A stretch of DNA of 64,000 nucleotides from Chaunax sp. Z400. Lineage: Eukaryota > Chordata > Actinopteri > Lophiiformes > Chaunacidae. Position 1 is the stretch's first letter, and the number at the start of each line of letters is the position of its first letter. Both the position numbers and the translations under genes were made by a program. Location of the stretch: positions 2,026,501-2,090,500 of the forward strand of contig CM075190.1 of NCBI GenBank assembly GCA_037577475.1. The letters run 5' to 3'. Positions 24,807 through 35,284 of the stretch are shown here, one piece after another. The notes beneath the pieces were generated by a model. The model was not told the origin of the DNA and did not search any database. It worked only from the letters and a program-made list of their open reading frames with translations.

Positions 24807-25984
24807 ATTGATTACAATGAGATAATGTGTGTGTAATTACACTTTAGAACATGTGCTTTAGATAGTTTCAATGAGGCCCTTTATGTCAGAAAATGAGGAG
24901 ATGGCAGTCTGGAGAAGTGATGAGAGGTTTTCTATTTTATTTTTCTAGGGATTCAGGTAATATGTATCTAATGCTATATGGAAGGGTTTTTGCAAAACAC
25001 TTGCAACCAATGTTTTGCAGGCCTTGTACACAGGACCAGTGGCATATATTCTGCTTTTCAGTTGGTGAGGAGCAAAACAGAGACAACAGGTGGTATAAAT
25101 TTAGACTAGTTGATGAAATGATGAAAATACATCAACTAGCCTTGAAGAAACTGACTCAATTAAAAGCCAAACAACCCATCTAAATGGTCCACCACATAAA
25201 AAAGAACAAAGTCATCCATATTACCTGTATACATATACCTGCATACATAGACGCATACATAGATGCATAGACAGCACTCAGAGCACAAACCCACCAAAGC
25301 AGCTCAGTTTTGATCCAGATCACAACCAAAATCTTGTGTGCTGTTCTTTGCTCGGTCCCCTATCTGTCCAAGCTTTTAATAGATCATACTTTTCATTAAA
25401 CCCTGCCTGGTTGGTAAGCACCCTTCTTTTTCAAATACTATTTCTGTGATAACCTGATGACATCACATGACATCATCAGGGTTTTTTTTTGACCTGACAG
25501 TGTACAACTCTTTTCACAGGCTGAGTAGAACTCCTTCATGACATTTCTGTGTAAAATTGGTTGAATTCCCCTTTACCTTGTGATGTCAGTGTAACAGACA
25601 TTTAAAGCTGCTGGGCTGCTGCAGATGAGTGCCAGTAGACTGAGAAATAGGCAAGGTTGGAGGGAATAGGATCAGGCTGGGGGAGGTGGTGGTGGTTGGA
25701 GGGGTCTTCCTTTCATCCATCCAGCAGCGACTCAGCGTCTCTCTTGCTGGAATTTTCCATGGAGTGAGTGGCAGGCAGGGAATACACAGTTTAAATAGAT
25801 TACTGTGAGACCTGGGACAGTGTCAACCCACGTGTCCAATTCCTTCCACATGCACCCTGAGACTGCCTCACCCTTCTCACCCTTCTCACCCTGCTGCCCA
25901 GCATTTCTGCAAGGTTTCCAGGGCCATTCTGTCCCTCTGAGGACGTCCTGGCGCCCAACCAAACACAGCTGATACCCTGTGTAT

Positions 25985-25998
<14 letters not shown>
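24807..25998. other. non-coding, nothing recognised
   Basis: Includes a 96-codon plus-strand open frame (24893-25183) with no recognisable domain and no splice context. No tgfb2 exon was recognised here on the minus strand. Confidence 0.45.
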
Positions 25999-26015
<17 letters not shown>

Positions 26016-26023
26016 GGGGGGGG
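25981..26023 (+). repeat. GT tract followed by a run of 25 G
   Basis: A short GT repeat passes directly into 25 consecutive G residues (25999-26023). The length of such a run is unreliable in most sequencing, and it could form a G-quadruplex. Confidence 0.9.
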
Positions 26024-26995
26024 CATATTCACTTTCACAGCAACTCACCCATCAAATGAAAGGCACTAAATAAATAGAGGCTAAGCTGATTGGTTAACTG
26101 CTTGACCTCTCTCCTGTCAGACTCTGTGCAGATGTGAAGACCTGGCCAGTGTCACCAGCTGACATGAATGGGAATCAGTTGTGGCCTCTTTCCTCCCTGT
26201 GTGTTGATTCAGTATTATTTATATCTTGTGAATGCTTTCCTGGCTTAATGCCACATCTATTCATATTTAAGGTATTTACACAAGAGGCAGGGCCAAGCAT
26301 AACATTTCATGTGAAATACACCTCGGGGCACACAAAATGTTGTGCTAATTTATTTTTGCTTCAGCTGCTCACATTTATTATGTGAAGGGGAAAAGCCTTT
26401 TGGCTTCATGACACTGCAGTTTGATCTGATCTGATGATTTGTTTCTTCTGATGCTTCTTTGATTGGCTGAGGAGCACAGAACTGAACCCACAGCCTCTAC
26501 TAAAAGGACTGTTAGACAAACACATCGTCCTATGAGAACTGTCTGACGCTTCAAATTCAGGACACACCACATACAGTGCTAGTGTTGTCATGCTAACAAC
26601 GTTTTGTCAATGAAGTCAAGCATCTCAATATTCCACACTGAAATGATACTGATTCAGTGCTCAATACGTAGAGACAGGCATGATCAGGGGTGCAAATAAC
26701 CATGTATTAGAACAAGAAGCACTTTTGTGTACCTCCATCCTATAGACTACATCATGTCTGTATCTATCAACGCAGAGGACAGGACAGTAAAGGGGCTTCT
26801 GTTACTCCTCCATGCTTGTGGTTTATGAGATGAGTGGAGGATGATGTTGTTTTCAGTCTGTACACAGAGCTGTAGTCAGTGTTGGAGTTTACAACGGGGT
26901 CGTTTCAAAAACTGGATGGAAGCAATCAGAGATTCCTTTGTTCATAATCTGTGTAACGTCTACATCATAGAAAAGTACAATAAATCAGCTGATGG
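26024..26995. other. non-coding, nothing recognised
   Basis: No exon, RNA gene or element end is seen. Confidence 0.4.
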
Positions 26996-27075
26996 ATGAT
27001 GATAGATAGATGATAGATAGATAGATGATATATAGATAGATAGATAGATGGATGGATGGATAGATAGATAGATAA
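26996..27075. repeat. GATA/GATG microsatellite
   Basis: An imperfect tetranucleotide tract of GATA with some GATG. Confidence 0.9.
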
Positions 27076-27129
27076 TATGACCACAGCCCTTCTACATGTA
27101 GCCTGTTCACTTCCTATTAATTACATTAT

Positions 27130-28640
27130 ACCTAAAATAGAGGGCACTCTCTAAGGAGTCCTCAATGAAGGGGAGTGAATGGAGCTAAAAGGCTAAAATC
27201 ATGATTTTCACCTACTTCTAGACAAATTTCATTTTAGTCTGTAAATATAGTACTTGATTATATATCAGAAGTGAAATGAAAACACACCAATTTTACTTTT
27301 TCTAACAAGGAAGCCGATTTTGTCCACAAACTGCTATCATTCTGCTAATGAATGCTGATTGGTCAGTTAAGGATTTACAACCCGAACCTCTTCCTCTAAG
27401 TCTCCTGGAGTCTACAGATGTTTTTAAATTAAATCTGATGAATCTCTAAAGGAGGACCAGGGGGACCTTTGTTTCTGACAGACTGATGTAGATCTGGTTC
27501 ATGTAGATCTGGTTCATGTAGACCTGGTTCATGTAGATCTGGTTCATGTAGATCTGGTTCATGTAGACCTGGTTCATGTAGATCTGGTTCATGTAGATCA
27601 GGTTCATGTAGACCTGGTTCATGTAGACCTGGTTCATGTAGACCTGGTTCATGTAGATCTGGTTCATGTAGACCTGGTTCATGAAGACCTGGTTCATGTA
27701 GATCTGGTTCATGTAGATCTGGTTCATGTAGACCTGGTTCATGTAGATCTGGTTCATGTAGACCTGGTTCATGTAGATCTGGTTCATGTAGACCTGGTTC
27801 ATGTAGATCTGGTTCATGTAGATCTGGTTCATGTAGACCTGGTTCATGTAGATCTGATTCATGTAGATCTGGTTCATGTAGACCTGGTTCATGTAGATCT
27901 GGTTCATGTAGACCTGGTTCATGTAGACCTGGTTCATGTAGATCTGATTCATGTAGACCTGGTTCATGTAGATCTGATTCATGTAGACCTGGTTCATGTA
28001 GACCTGGTTCATGTAGATCTGATTCATGTAGACCTGGTTCATGTAGATCTGATTCATGTAGACCTGGTTCATGTAGACCTGGTTCATGTAGATCTGATTC
28101 ATGTAGACCTGGTTCATGTAGATCTGATTCATGTAGACCTGGTTCATGTAGATCTGATTCATGTAGACCTGGTTCATGTAGATCTGATTCATGTAGACCT
28201 GGTTCATGTAGACCTGGTTCATGTAGATCTGATTCATGTAGACCTGGTTCATGTAGATCTGATTCATGTAGACCTGGTTCATGTAGACCTGGTTCATGTA
28301 GATCTGATTCATGTAGACCTGGTTCATGTAGATCTGATTCATGTAGACCTGGTTCATGTAGCAGATAATCCACCGACTATTAAAGCCGTAAAGTGTAGTG
28401 ACAGACTGCTTGTTCTGCATGATACCACGATTATTTAAAGAAAGGTATTTGGCAACAACTGAAGCAGCAACAAATGATCTACTGGATTTATCTGTATTGT
28501 CTATTGTAATAGACAATACATTGTACATACATGTATTGTAATGAAAGTTGGTGGAAAAAAATCCCTCTTTTGGGACTTCAGCTTCATAGAGCTCCATTCA
28601 TTCTGGACTACATCATGAGCGCCCCCCACACAACCCGGAA
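27130..28640 (-). repeat. dispersed repeat family, copy A, with expanded minisatellite
   Basis: The parts on both sides of the 15-bp array (27130-27484 and 28363-28620) match, in opposite orientation, a continuous stretch at 58020-58640. Landmarks: TTTTCACCTACTTCTAGACA (27208), GTGAAATGAAAACACACCA (27271), AATGCTGATTGGTCAGTTA (27352), TCTGACAGACTGATGTAGATC (about 27475), and on the other side the complement of TAATAGTCGGTGGA (about 28370). A partial third copy is at 32750-32960. The element type is not identified and the coding direction is arbitrary. Confidence 0.75.
27485..28362. repeat. 15-bp minisatellite inside copy A
   Basis: About 58 direct copies of ATGTAGAYCTGRTTC, varying mainly at two positions (GATCT or GACCT, GGTTC or GATTC), in near-perfect register. 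Variant order is itself partly periodic, suggesting recent expansion by unequal exchange. Because 15 is a multiple of three and only one minus frame has stops, long open frames of repeating LHEPG or YMNQV appear on the minus strand; these are judged incidental. Confidence 0.97.
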
Positions 28641-29416
28641 GTTCTGAGTGGACTACCTCTATACTAATGGAACATCTGTGGCATTACTGTATTGAGCGCT
28701 TGGTAGTGACAACAACAGGTTAGAACGTCTTCTTTGGATAAGAGACTAGATGCTACAATGGTGTACTGCTGCCCTCTACTGGTTGTAATTAATGGTCCTT
28801 TTGACAGTTCTGTTCTTCATTCAGTCCAATACTGAGCTGACATTCATCAGGTTCTTCATGTTAGTCCAGTTATCAGGTTGAGTAGAATGTTCAGAATAAA
28901 AATAGTTTATCCTGCTGCTCCCAGATCTGTGAACAGACTTCTTTTTTCTTTTTTTTTACAAGAAAAGTTACATTTTTGTTACTGCAGAGGGAGTAAAGTG
29001 CTGAAAAAAGGCATTGTTTTCAGGTACTGGTAATAGTTCATAAGTGAATGATGTCCAACACTATTTATTAATTTTATTTGCTTTGTTTCATGAACTTTTA
29101 TTATTTTTGTTTTAAACCGCACTAGTTTTTTTGTGTGTATTTTCCTGTATTTGCTCTTTATATTAGATTTGTTCACATTTGTTGTATTTAATTATTGTGT
29201 GAATTAACTGAATTGTCTTGTATGAAATGTGCTGTATAAATTCATATGGCCTCAGAGAACTGCAGCTCCCCGCTCCATCTGAATGATGTCTACACTCATC
29301 CAGCAGATCGTGGCGGAGCGACTATCACAAACAAACGTGATCACGTACAATCGCTATGTGGGACTGAAGTCAACGTGCGCCATATAGGCACACAAAACAA
29401 ACACGCACGTACTTAC
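28641..29416. other. start of tgfb2 intron 1, nothing else recognised
   Basis: AT-rich sequence following the tgfb2 exon 1 donor on the minus strand. No further tgfb2 exon is recognised. Confidence 0.5.
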
Positions 29417-29762
29417 TCTCTGACGGGTAGAAGGGCTGCATATCGATCTTATGCACCTCCTTGGCGTAATATTCCTCCTCACTCCGCTGCCGCTCGCACG
29501 TCGCCGCCCGTTCGTTCGCCTTCTCCTGCAACAGGTCCCGGGTGCTATTGTAAATGGCGACAATGTCCCGGGACACCTCCTCGGGCTCGGGAAAATCCTC
29601 CGGGGGGCTGGCGAGCTTCAGTTTGCTCAGGATCTGCCCTCGGATGGCCTCGATGCGTTTCTTCTTGAACTGATCCATGTCCAAAGTGCTGCATGTGGAC
29701 AAACTAAGCGCCACGGTGGCTAAATCCAAAGTGAGGAGAAGGCTGACGACACACAAGTTCAT
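29417..29762 (-). CDS. tgfb2: transforming growth factor beta-2, coding exon 1
   Basis: Encodes the first 115 residues of the TGF-beta 2 precursor plus one base of the next codon. A signal peptide covers residues 1 to about 20 (MNLCVVSLLLTLDLATVALS). It is followed by the start of the latency-associated peptide, STCSTLDMDQFKKKRIEAIRG, with Cys24 in the position used to link latent TGF-beta binding protein, and an N-glycosylation site at Asn72 (YNST). The match to mammalian TGFB2 is close through KLASPPEDFPEPEE, STRDLLQEKANERAA and EEYYAKEVHKIDM. The exon ends at a consensus donor GTAAGT (29416-29411), phase 1, the expected first intron position. The start was chosen at 29762 because the signal peptide begins there; a longer upstream frame exists but adds an unlike sequence. 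The remaining exons, including the mature cytokine, are not in evidence here. Confidence 0.96.
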
Positions 29763-30425
29763 CTTTTCCTCCAGCAGCGTCTTCAAATGTCGAATAAGAA
29801 AACAAAACACAGAGTCAGGTCAATATTCACCGAGATTATTTAAATGCCTCCAGGCAGACGCACTTCTTGGACAAAGATCAAAGTGAGGAGCATTTACGCA
29901 CGCGAGCCAAGTGGCTCAGAACAGTTATTTGACAATCGTTTACTTCCAATTGCCCACTTTGAATACAGTGTCCCTGGAAATCCATTCAACAGTGTCGAAA
30001 TCAAGCAAGAGCCGTTATTCGATCCCGGCTCACAGAAGGCACAGCGAGAGTGCGTAAAGGTGCAGCCAGATGTGGACGTGCGGACATCAAACGGACCTGA
30101 AATCCATGCATGAAAATAAGAGTTCAAACTGCTGCGAGCTTAAAGTCAGCGGGAGGCACAGCCGTGTAGACTGCGGGACTGAGCAACACCTCCAGCGGCT
30201 CTCCAACCGCACCTCACCCTAAGATCCGGAGCCCGATTCCTCTGTCAAACCTCAGTCTTGTGTCTTGACTCTTTTCTCTTTACTCTTCAGACGCATAAAA
30301 AGTTCTTTAAAACATCGAAACTCAAAGGCAAACCTGTTCGTTTGACTCACGCGTTGAGGCGAAATCTAAAAATGCGTTCAAAGTAGTGAAGACACGATGA
30401 AAAGTTTTCCTTTCGATGCGACTGG
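29763..30425 (-). other. tgfb2: probable tgfb2 5' untranslated region
   Basis: The stretch between the start codon and the predicted transcription start is CpG-rich and holds no convincing reading frame. A long 5' untranslated region is usual for this gene in vertebrates. The start of transcription is inferred from the TATA-like motif only. Confidence 0.5.
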
Positions 30426-30560
30426 ACTGCTGTCACGCGTCTTCCCCTCACCCCTTATAGCTGGGGAATGACTCGTCTTTGACGCGTGCCAAGCGGACAG
30501 CGGTGGCTGCTTGTGGCGTGGGAGGTTTCTAAGTGACTAAAGTTACCACGTGCACACCCT
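30425..30560 (-). promoter_or_regulatory. tgfb2: tgfb2 core promoter candidate
   Basis: On the minus strand, CTATAAGGGG (TATA-like, 30460-30451) lies in a CpG-rich region. About 90 bp upstream is an E-box CACGTG (30547-30552). A TATA box with a nearby E-box and CRE-like element is the known arrangement of the mammalian TGFB2 promoter; here the E-box is further away and a CRE is not obvious. Transcription would begin near 30425. Confidence 0.5.
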
Positions 30561-30730
30561 CCGCCCGCTTCAAAGTTCTGCTATGGTCATCTATCAGAGA
30601 AGGAGTCCTTCAGTTCGACATTAGGAGACGATTTATTGTGAATAGGAGTGCTCGTTACCCCCGTCAGCGCAGCGCTGCAGCGGCGAATGGCCAATTGGCC
30701 CCTGGTGCGCGGTGACGCAGGGTCCTAAAG

Positions 30731-32190
30731 CCGGCCAGAGCCAGGAGGAGGGTTTACACTGAGACCCTCACTGTTAATGAGCCGTGTGAGTTATTGATGT
30801 AGAATAAAAAACATTATGCGACATTTTTATTTTTAGTTGGTTTTCCTACATTTTTAAAGTTCATTTTGTTCCTTGTGTTGTCTTAACATTTTGTATCCTC
30901 TTGTCTTAAGGATAAAAAATGAGCAACCTTTGCTAAAGCCCTAAATTAAAGACATTTACAAATAAATATTTATTCTCACTCTTATACACACACACACAAA
31001 CACACGGTCTGTGGGACCTGTTTACTAGTTAGCTACAGGCAAAATAAAGAAATTCTCTTCTGAACCTGAACCTGTTTGGCGCATGTTCTTTGAAGAATAT
31101 GTCAAAGAAAACGTGTTGACTTCATGTCATTGTGCAGGCCTCTATACATTTATATTTTTATTTCAAATTAACCTCAAATTAATATGAATGCAAACCTTAT
31201 TTATATTTGTTCTAAATAAATATATATATTAAAATATATTCCAGTCATGTCATTCTTTGGCTTCCTCCAGACTTGGATCTAGAAGTGCTAACACAACTAC
31301 TATTACTATATCTTATTTGACTTTTTTTCATTTGATATATTATATTGTTTTACACTTTTTATTTTTTTGGCATGCTGACTCTGCCACAGCAATATGAGAA
31401 TACACATAAAATAAATCACTAATCCTGCAGCATTTACTGCATCTCATGGGTCTGGAATAACTTCAGCTGGAACCTCTTCTTCTGGCCACAGCGCCCCTAG
31501 TGACTGTATTAGGAAGAGTCTCTTCACACATTTGTTATGGAGTCAATCTGTACGGAACTGAATGCATTCCCTTGAAAAAAGAAAATTGCCGTTTTCCTAA
31601 ATTAACAAGATCGTTTTCTCGTTAAACCGGAATTCTATTTCTTCATGAAAACTTATCAGACTTTAGATAATGACCTTATTCAGAAAAACAAAGGTTAAAA
31701 AAATAAGATTATGCTCAGTTTTTCTTAATGAAATGATTAATTTGTCAATTTAGAAAAACAGGTCAAAAATGTTTTTCCTCAAGTGAATCTATTACACTTC
31801 TGTAAAGTTGTGATTATTCTATGTAATGTATTCTTTTCATCTACTTACATTGTTAGACCACGAACAACATGTCAAAAAAAGACCTGTTTGTTGTTTGTAC
31901 ACAGACAGACAAACATGGGAGCTAACAGAACGTCCATCTAATCATCACTGCTAGATAACAGCAGCAGCACAGTTCAGGGACCGAGGTGTGTCCTCTCCAT
32001 ACATCTGTCACCTGATTGGACTGTGTCAGACGTTACCAAACAGACCAGCTCCACTTCTGTTCCTCCACCCATTGTTCCTTGTTGTGCTCCCTACACCCTG
32101 AGCCTGCTTCAGTGTGAAAGCCTGATTTACGTTCACACCCCTCAGAAACTCCCTCTCCATTTCATTATTTGCTAAAGCCTGCTGCTGGCC
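30731..32190. other. intergenic, tgfb2-rrp15 interval
   Basis: AT-rich sequence with no recognised exon, RNA gene or element end. Confidence 0.45.
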
Positions 32191-32197
32191 TGCTGCT

Positions 32198-32234
32198 GGC
32201 CTGCTGCCGGCCTGCAGCAGGCCGGCAGCAGGCC
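32198..32234. repeat. perfect GC-rich inverted repeat
   Basis: Left arm GGCCTGCTGCCGGCCTGC (32198-32215), one central A (32216), and an exact reverse complement (32217-32234). It follows tandem copies of CCTGCTGCTGG, so the right arm looks like an inverted duplication of the local repeat. No gene overlaps it. Confidence 0.9.
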
Positions 32235-32749
32235 GGCAAAGCCAGCCATCCATCAGGTCTGACAGCTGCTTTCTGATTCTGCATCCAGAGACTGCTGCAA
32301 ACCAGATGATGTCGCTAAATCAGAACCCACACAGAAAGGTGATGTGTGTGTTTGAGTGTCCCGAGCTCAATATCCCTTCCAACACCTGCTCCTCAGGAAA
32401 GAGAACCTACTGCAGTAGCAGACTTCTGAGATTTTATGATTCCAGCAGAGCCCTGCACATGAGCCCCACTCTAAACCACTTTGGAATTAGAACACCAGAT
32501 AATAAGAGACGTTCTCAAACACCAGAACCTCAAGGAATCTTTACAACACAGATGACTGGCTTTAGGTTTTTTGTCTCATGATGATTTACAAATGTTGGAT
32601 GTGTTTGGCTACAGAACTTCTAAAATCTAGCATGAAAACAGTAGTTCAGGAAGGTGTCCAGACTTTTTTGAGGGGGGAGTTCCATTTTAAAACCCTTTTT
32701 TTTATCTGTACAGAGTTAAATGACATGAACATCGGCGTACTTTAGTTCC

Positions 32750-32960
32750 AATAAATGGTCCTTTATGGCTGAAATGGATCAAATAATTATTTTTCACGTA
32801 CTTGAAGACAAAAAAGCCCAAATTTTATTTTAGTTTGTGTAAATATGGTATAGATTATATATCAGAGCTGAAATGAAAACACACCATGGTAATGTAGTTT
32901 TTCTTAGAGGGAAGGTGAAGTCTCCCAGAGCCTACAGATGTTTTTGAAATGAAATGAAAT
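32750..32960 (-). repeat. dispersed repeat family, copy B (partial)
   Basis: TTATATATCAGAGCTGAAATG, GAAATGAAAACACACCATGG and GAGCCTACAGATGTTTTTGAAATG (shown in part) parallel 27255-27440 of copy A in the same orientation. It lacks the 15-bp motif and the far half. Confidence 0.65.
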
Positions 32961-33665
32961 CTCTGACATTTCCTCGGCTGTGTGCATGTTGCGCCCTTTG
33001 CTGAGACTGACAGGCTCTCAAGGAGTAATGGAGATTCTACCTTTATTTCTTTAGAATAAAACCATAATGTACAAAGTATGATAACCATCAAATTTTATAC
33101 CATGGGACACCATAAAACTGGTTATCGCTGCAACCTGAGTTGATTCTTAACACCTTACTGATGAAAAGTTATCGAAGGTCTCCAAAACCCTGAGAGGCTA
33201 TGGCATCAGTGAATGGTGGTGTTTCACCATGAGACAGGAAGTTGTTCTAACTCCACTGTCCATGGTCCAACCTGGCTCAAATGTGACATGTTGGATCAGA
33301 GTCCAGGCCTGAAGTCATCTCACTGCTAATATTCAGTCAGTCATAGCACCACCTGTTGGGAACAGGAAGTAAGCCTCGTGTACCACACCTTAGATCTACA
33401 TGATATTCTGTGATATGACATTTATGAATGTTGTGACCTCTTCTGGAGGTCCTGGGAACCGCAAGTTTAAAAAAGATTTGATTTTTGTTTTTATGTGTTT
33501 CCAGGATCAACATTATGTTCTTCACTTCCTTTCAAAACACCATTAACAAACTCATGCATTGTGTTTTGAAAACATATTATGATTACATCATGTTTAAGGA
33601 ACAAATACATTTCCTCATTTTCCTTCTGAACTGAGCAAAAATCACAGATTCGATTTCAATGACAA
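32961..33665. other. intergenic, nothing recognised
   Basis: No exon or RNA gene is seen. Several short unique stretches only. Confidence 0.4.
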
Positions 33666-34685
33666 TTTGTGTGGAGGTGGGTGATGGAGGTGGGTGATGG
33701 AGGTGGGTGATGGAGGTGGGTGATGGAGGTGGGTTATGGAGGTGGGTGATGGAGGTGGGTGATGGAGGTGGGTGATGGAGGTGGGTGATGGAGGTGGGTG
33801 TGTGATGGAGGTGTGTGTGTGATGGAGGTGTGTGTGTGATGGAGGTGTGTGTGTGATGGAGGTGTGTGTGTGATGGAGGTGTGTGTGTGATGGAGGTGTG
33901 TGTGTGATGGAGGTGTGTGTGTGATGGAGGTGTGTGTGTGATGGAGGTGTGTGTGTGATGGAGGTGTGTGTGTGATGGAGGTGTGTGTGTGATGGAGGTG
34001 TGTGTGTGATGGAGGTGTGTGTGTGATGGAGGTGTGTGATGGGTGGAGGTGTGTGATGGGTGGAGGTGTGTGATGGGTGGAGGTGTGTGATGGGTGGAGG
34101 TGTGTGATGGGTGGAGGTGGGTGATGGGTGGAGGTGGGTGATGGGTGGAGGTGGGTGATGGGTGGAGGTGGGTGATGGGGGGAGGTGGGTGGAGGTGGGT
34201 TATGGAGGTGGGTTATGGAGGTGTGTTATGGAGGTGGGTGATGGAGGTGGGTGATGGAGGTGGGTGATGGAGGTGGGTGATGGGTGGAGGTGGGTGATGG
34301 AGGTGGGTGATGGGTGGAGGTGGGTGATGGAGGTGGGTGATGTATGGAGGTGGGTTATGGAGGTGGGTGGAGATGGGTGATGGAGGTGGGTGATGGGTGG
34401 AGGTGGGTTATGGAGGTGGGTGATGGAGGTGGGTGATGTATGGAGGTGGGTGGAGATGGGTGATGGAGGTTGGTGATGGGTGGAGGTGTGTTATGGAGGT
34501 GGGTGATGGGTGGAGGTGTGTTATGGAGGTGAGTGATGGGTGGAGGTGTGTTATGGAGGTGGGTGATGGGTGGAGGTGGGTTATGGAGGTGGGTGATGGG
34601 TGGAGGTAGGTGATGGGTGGAGGTGGGTTATGGAGGTGGGTGATGGGTGGAAGTGGGTTATGGAGGTGGGTGATGGGTGGAGGTA
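33666..34685. repeat. GT-rich compound minisatellite
   Basis: About 1 kb of direct repeats, in blocks: GGAGGTGGGTGAT (13 bp) to about 33800, GGAGGTGTGTGTGTGAT (17 bp) to about 34030, GGTGGAGGTGTGTGATG to about 34110, then mixed 13- and 17-bp units. Strongly G-rich on the plus strand. It starts about 450 bp beyond the rrp15 stop codon on that gene's downstream side. Confidence 0.97.
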
Positions 34686-35134
34686 ACGTGTCTGTTTTGT
34701 TGCAGTACTTTTGGACATCAGTTACCTGTGTGTGATATTATCTGTTGTATTGAGCTATTTAAACTGGTTTGTGTGATTTGCAAACAGCTGATAAAGAGTA
34801 TTTTACCAGTAGACCTTGTATACAGTGGGGCATGAGTAATTTTGCTTCCATCTGTTTAGCCAAGAACAAATAGAATGTGACATGCTATAAAATGTTGAGT
34901 GGACAGTTTATAAAGGACAAACCCTGGATTGTCTCCGTCCTTTTTGTGTAATCCACAATGTGATCAAGGGGGGGGGGGTACTGCTACATCATTACCCCAT
35001 CTGCTCGTCTTCACACAGACATGTGGAGGACGTTCCTGCTGCTGCAGCTGGTCTCTGCAGGTCAACGTTTGTTCTCTGTCCTTGAACGCCTCACAGCCAG
35101 CTGTAAGCAGTGCCCTCAGTCTGTCAGGATAGTT

Positions 35135-35284
35135 TCAGTCTGAATCACTTTCCTCCATCTGCCCTCCCAGGTGTGTATCAGGCTCCTCCCCATCACTGTG
35201 TTTGTCCCAGTCTTTCATGGTGGCTCCCATCATGAAGTCATCTCTGAGGACGCTCCAGGCTGGTTTCTCCTCTGCAGCTGCTGC
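35135..35284 (-). CDS. rrp15: rrp15 coding exon 5 (terminal)
   Basis: 150 bases ending in TGA at 35137-35135. Encodes AAAAEEKPAWSVLRDDFMMG and a Ser/Asp-rich acidic C-terminus (MEESDSD). Acceptor TTTGCAG. No clear AATAAA is seen before the minisatellite. Confidence 0.93.
   Translation of the reverse strand, partial: AAAAEEKPAWSVLRDDFMMGATMKDWDKHSDGEEPDTHLGGQMEESDSD

Larger units (their letters stand above)
29430..30730. promoter_or_regulatory. CpG-rich island over tgfb2 start
   Basis: CpG dinucleotides are dense from exon 1 through GCGCGGTGACGCAG near 30710, in contrast to the AT-rich, CpG-poor flanks. This is typical of an unmethylated promoter island. Counted only by eye. Confidence 0.6.

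Noticed and set aside
24893..25183. A 96-codon plus-strand open frame
   Set aside because: No domain, no splice or promoter context; consistent with chance in this length of DNA.
1..29416. Search for further tgfb2 exons on the minus strand
   Set aside because: No stretch resembling exon 2 or the mature cytokine was recognised. A diverged or short exon could have been missed.
29246..30127. Open frames of 65-140 codons on the plus strand and minus shadows over the tgfb2 start
   Set aside because: They arise from the GC-rich island; only the minus frame with the signal peptide matches a known protein.
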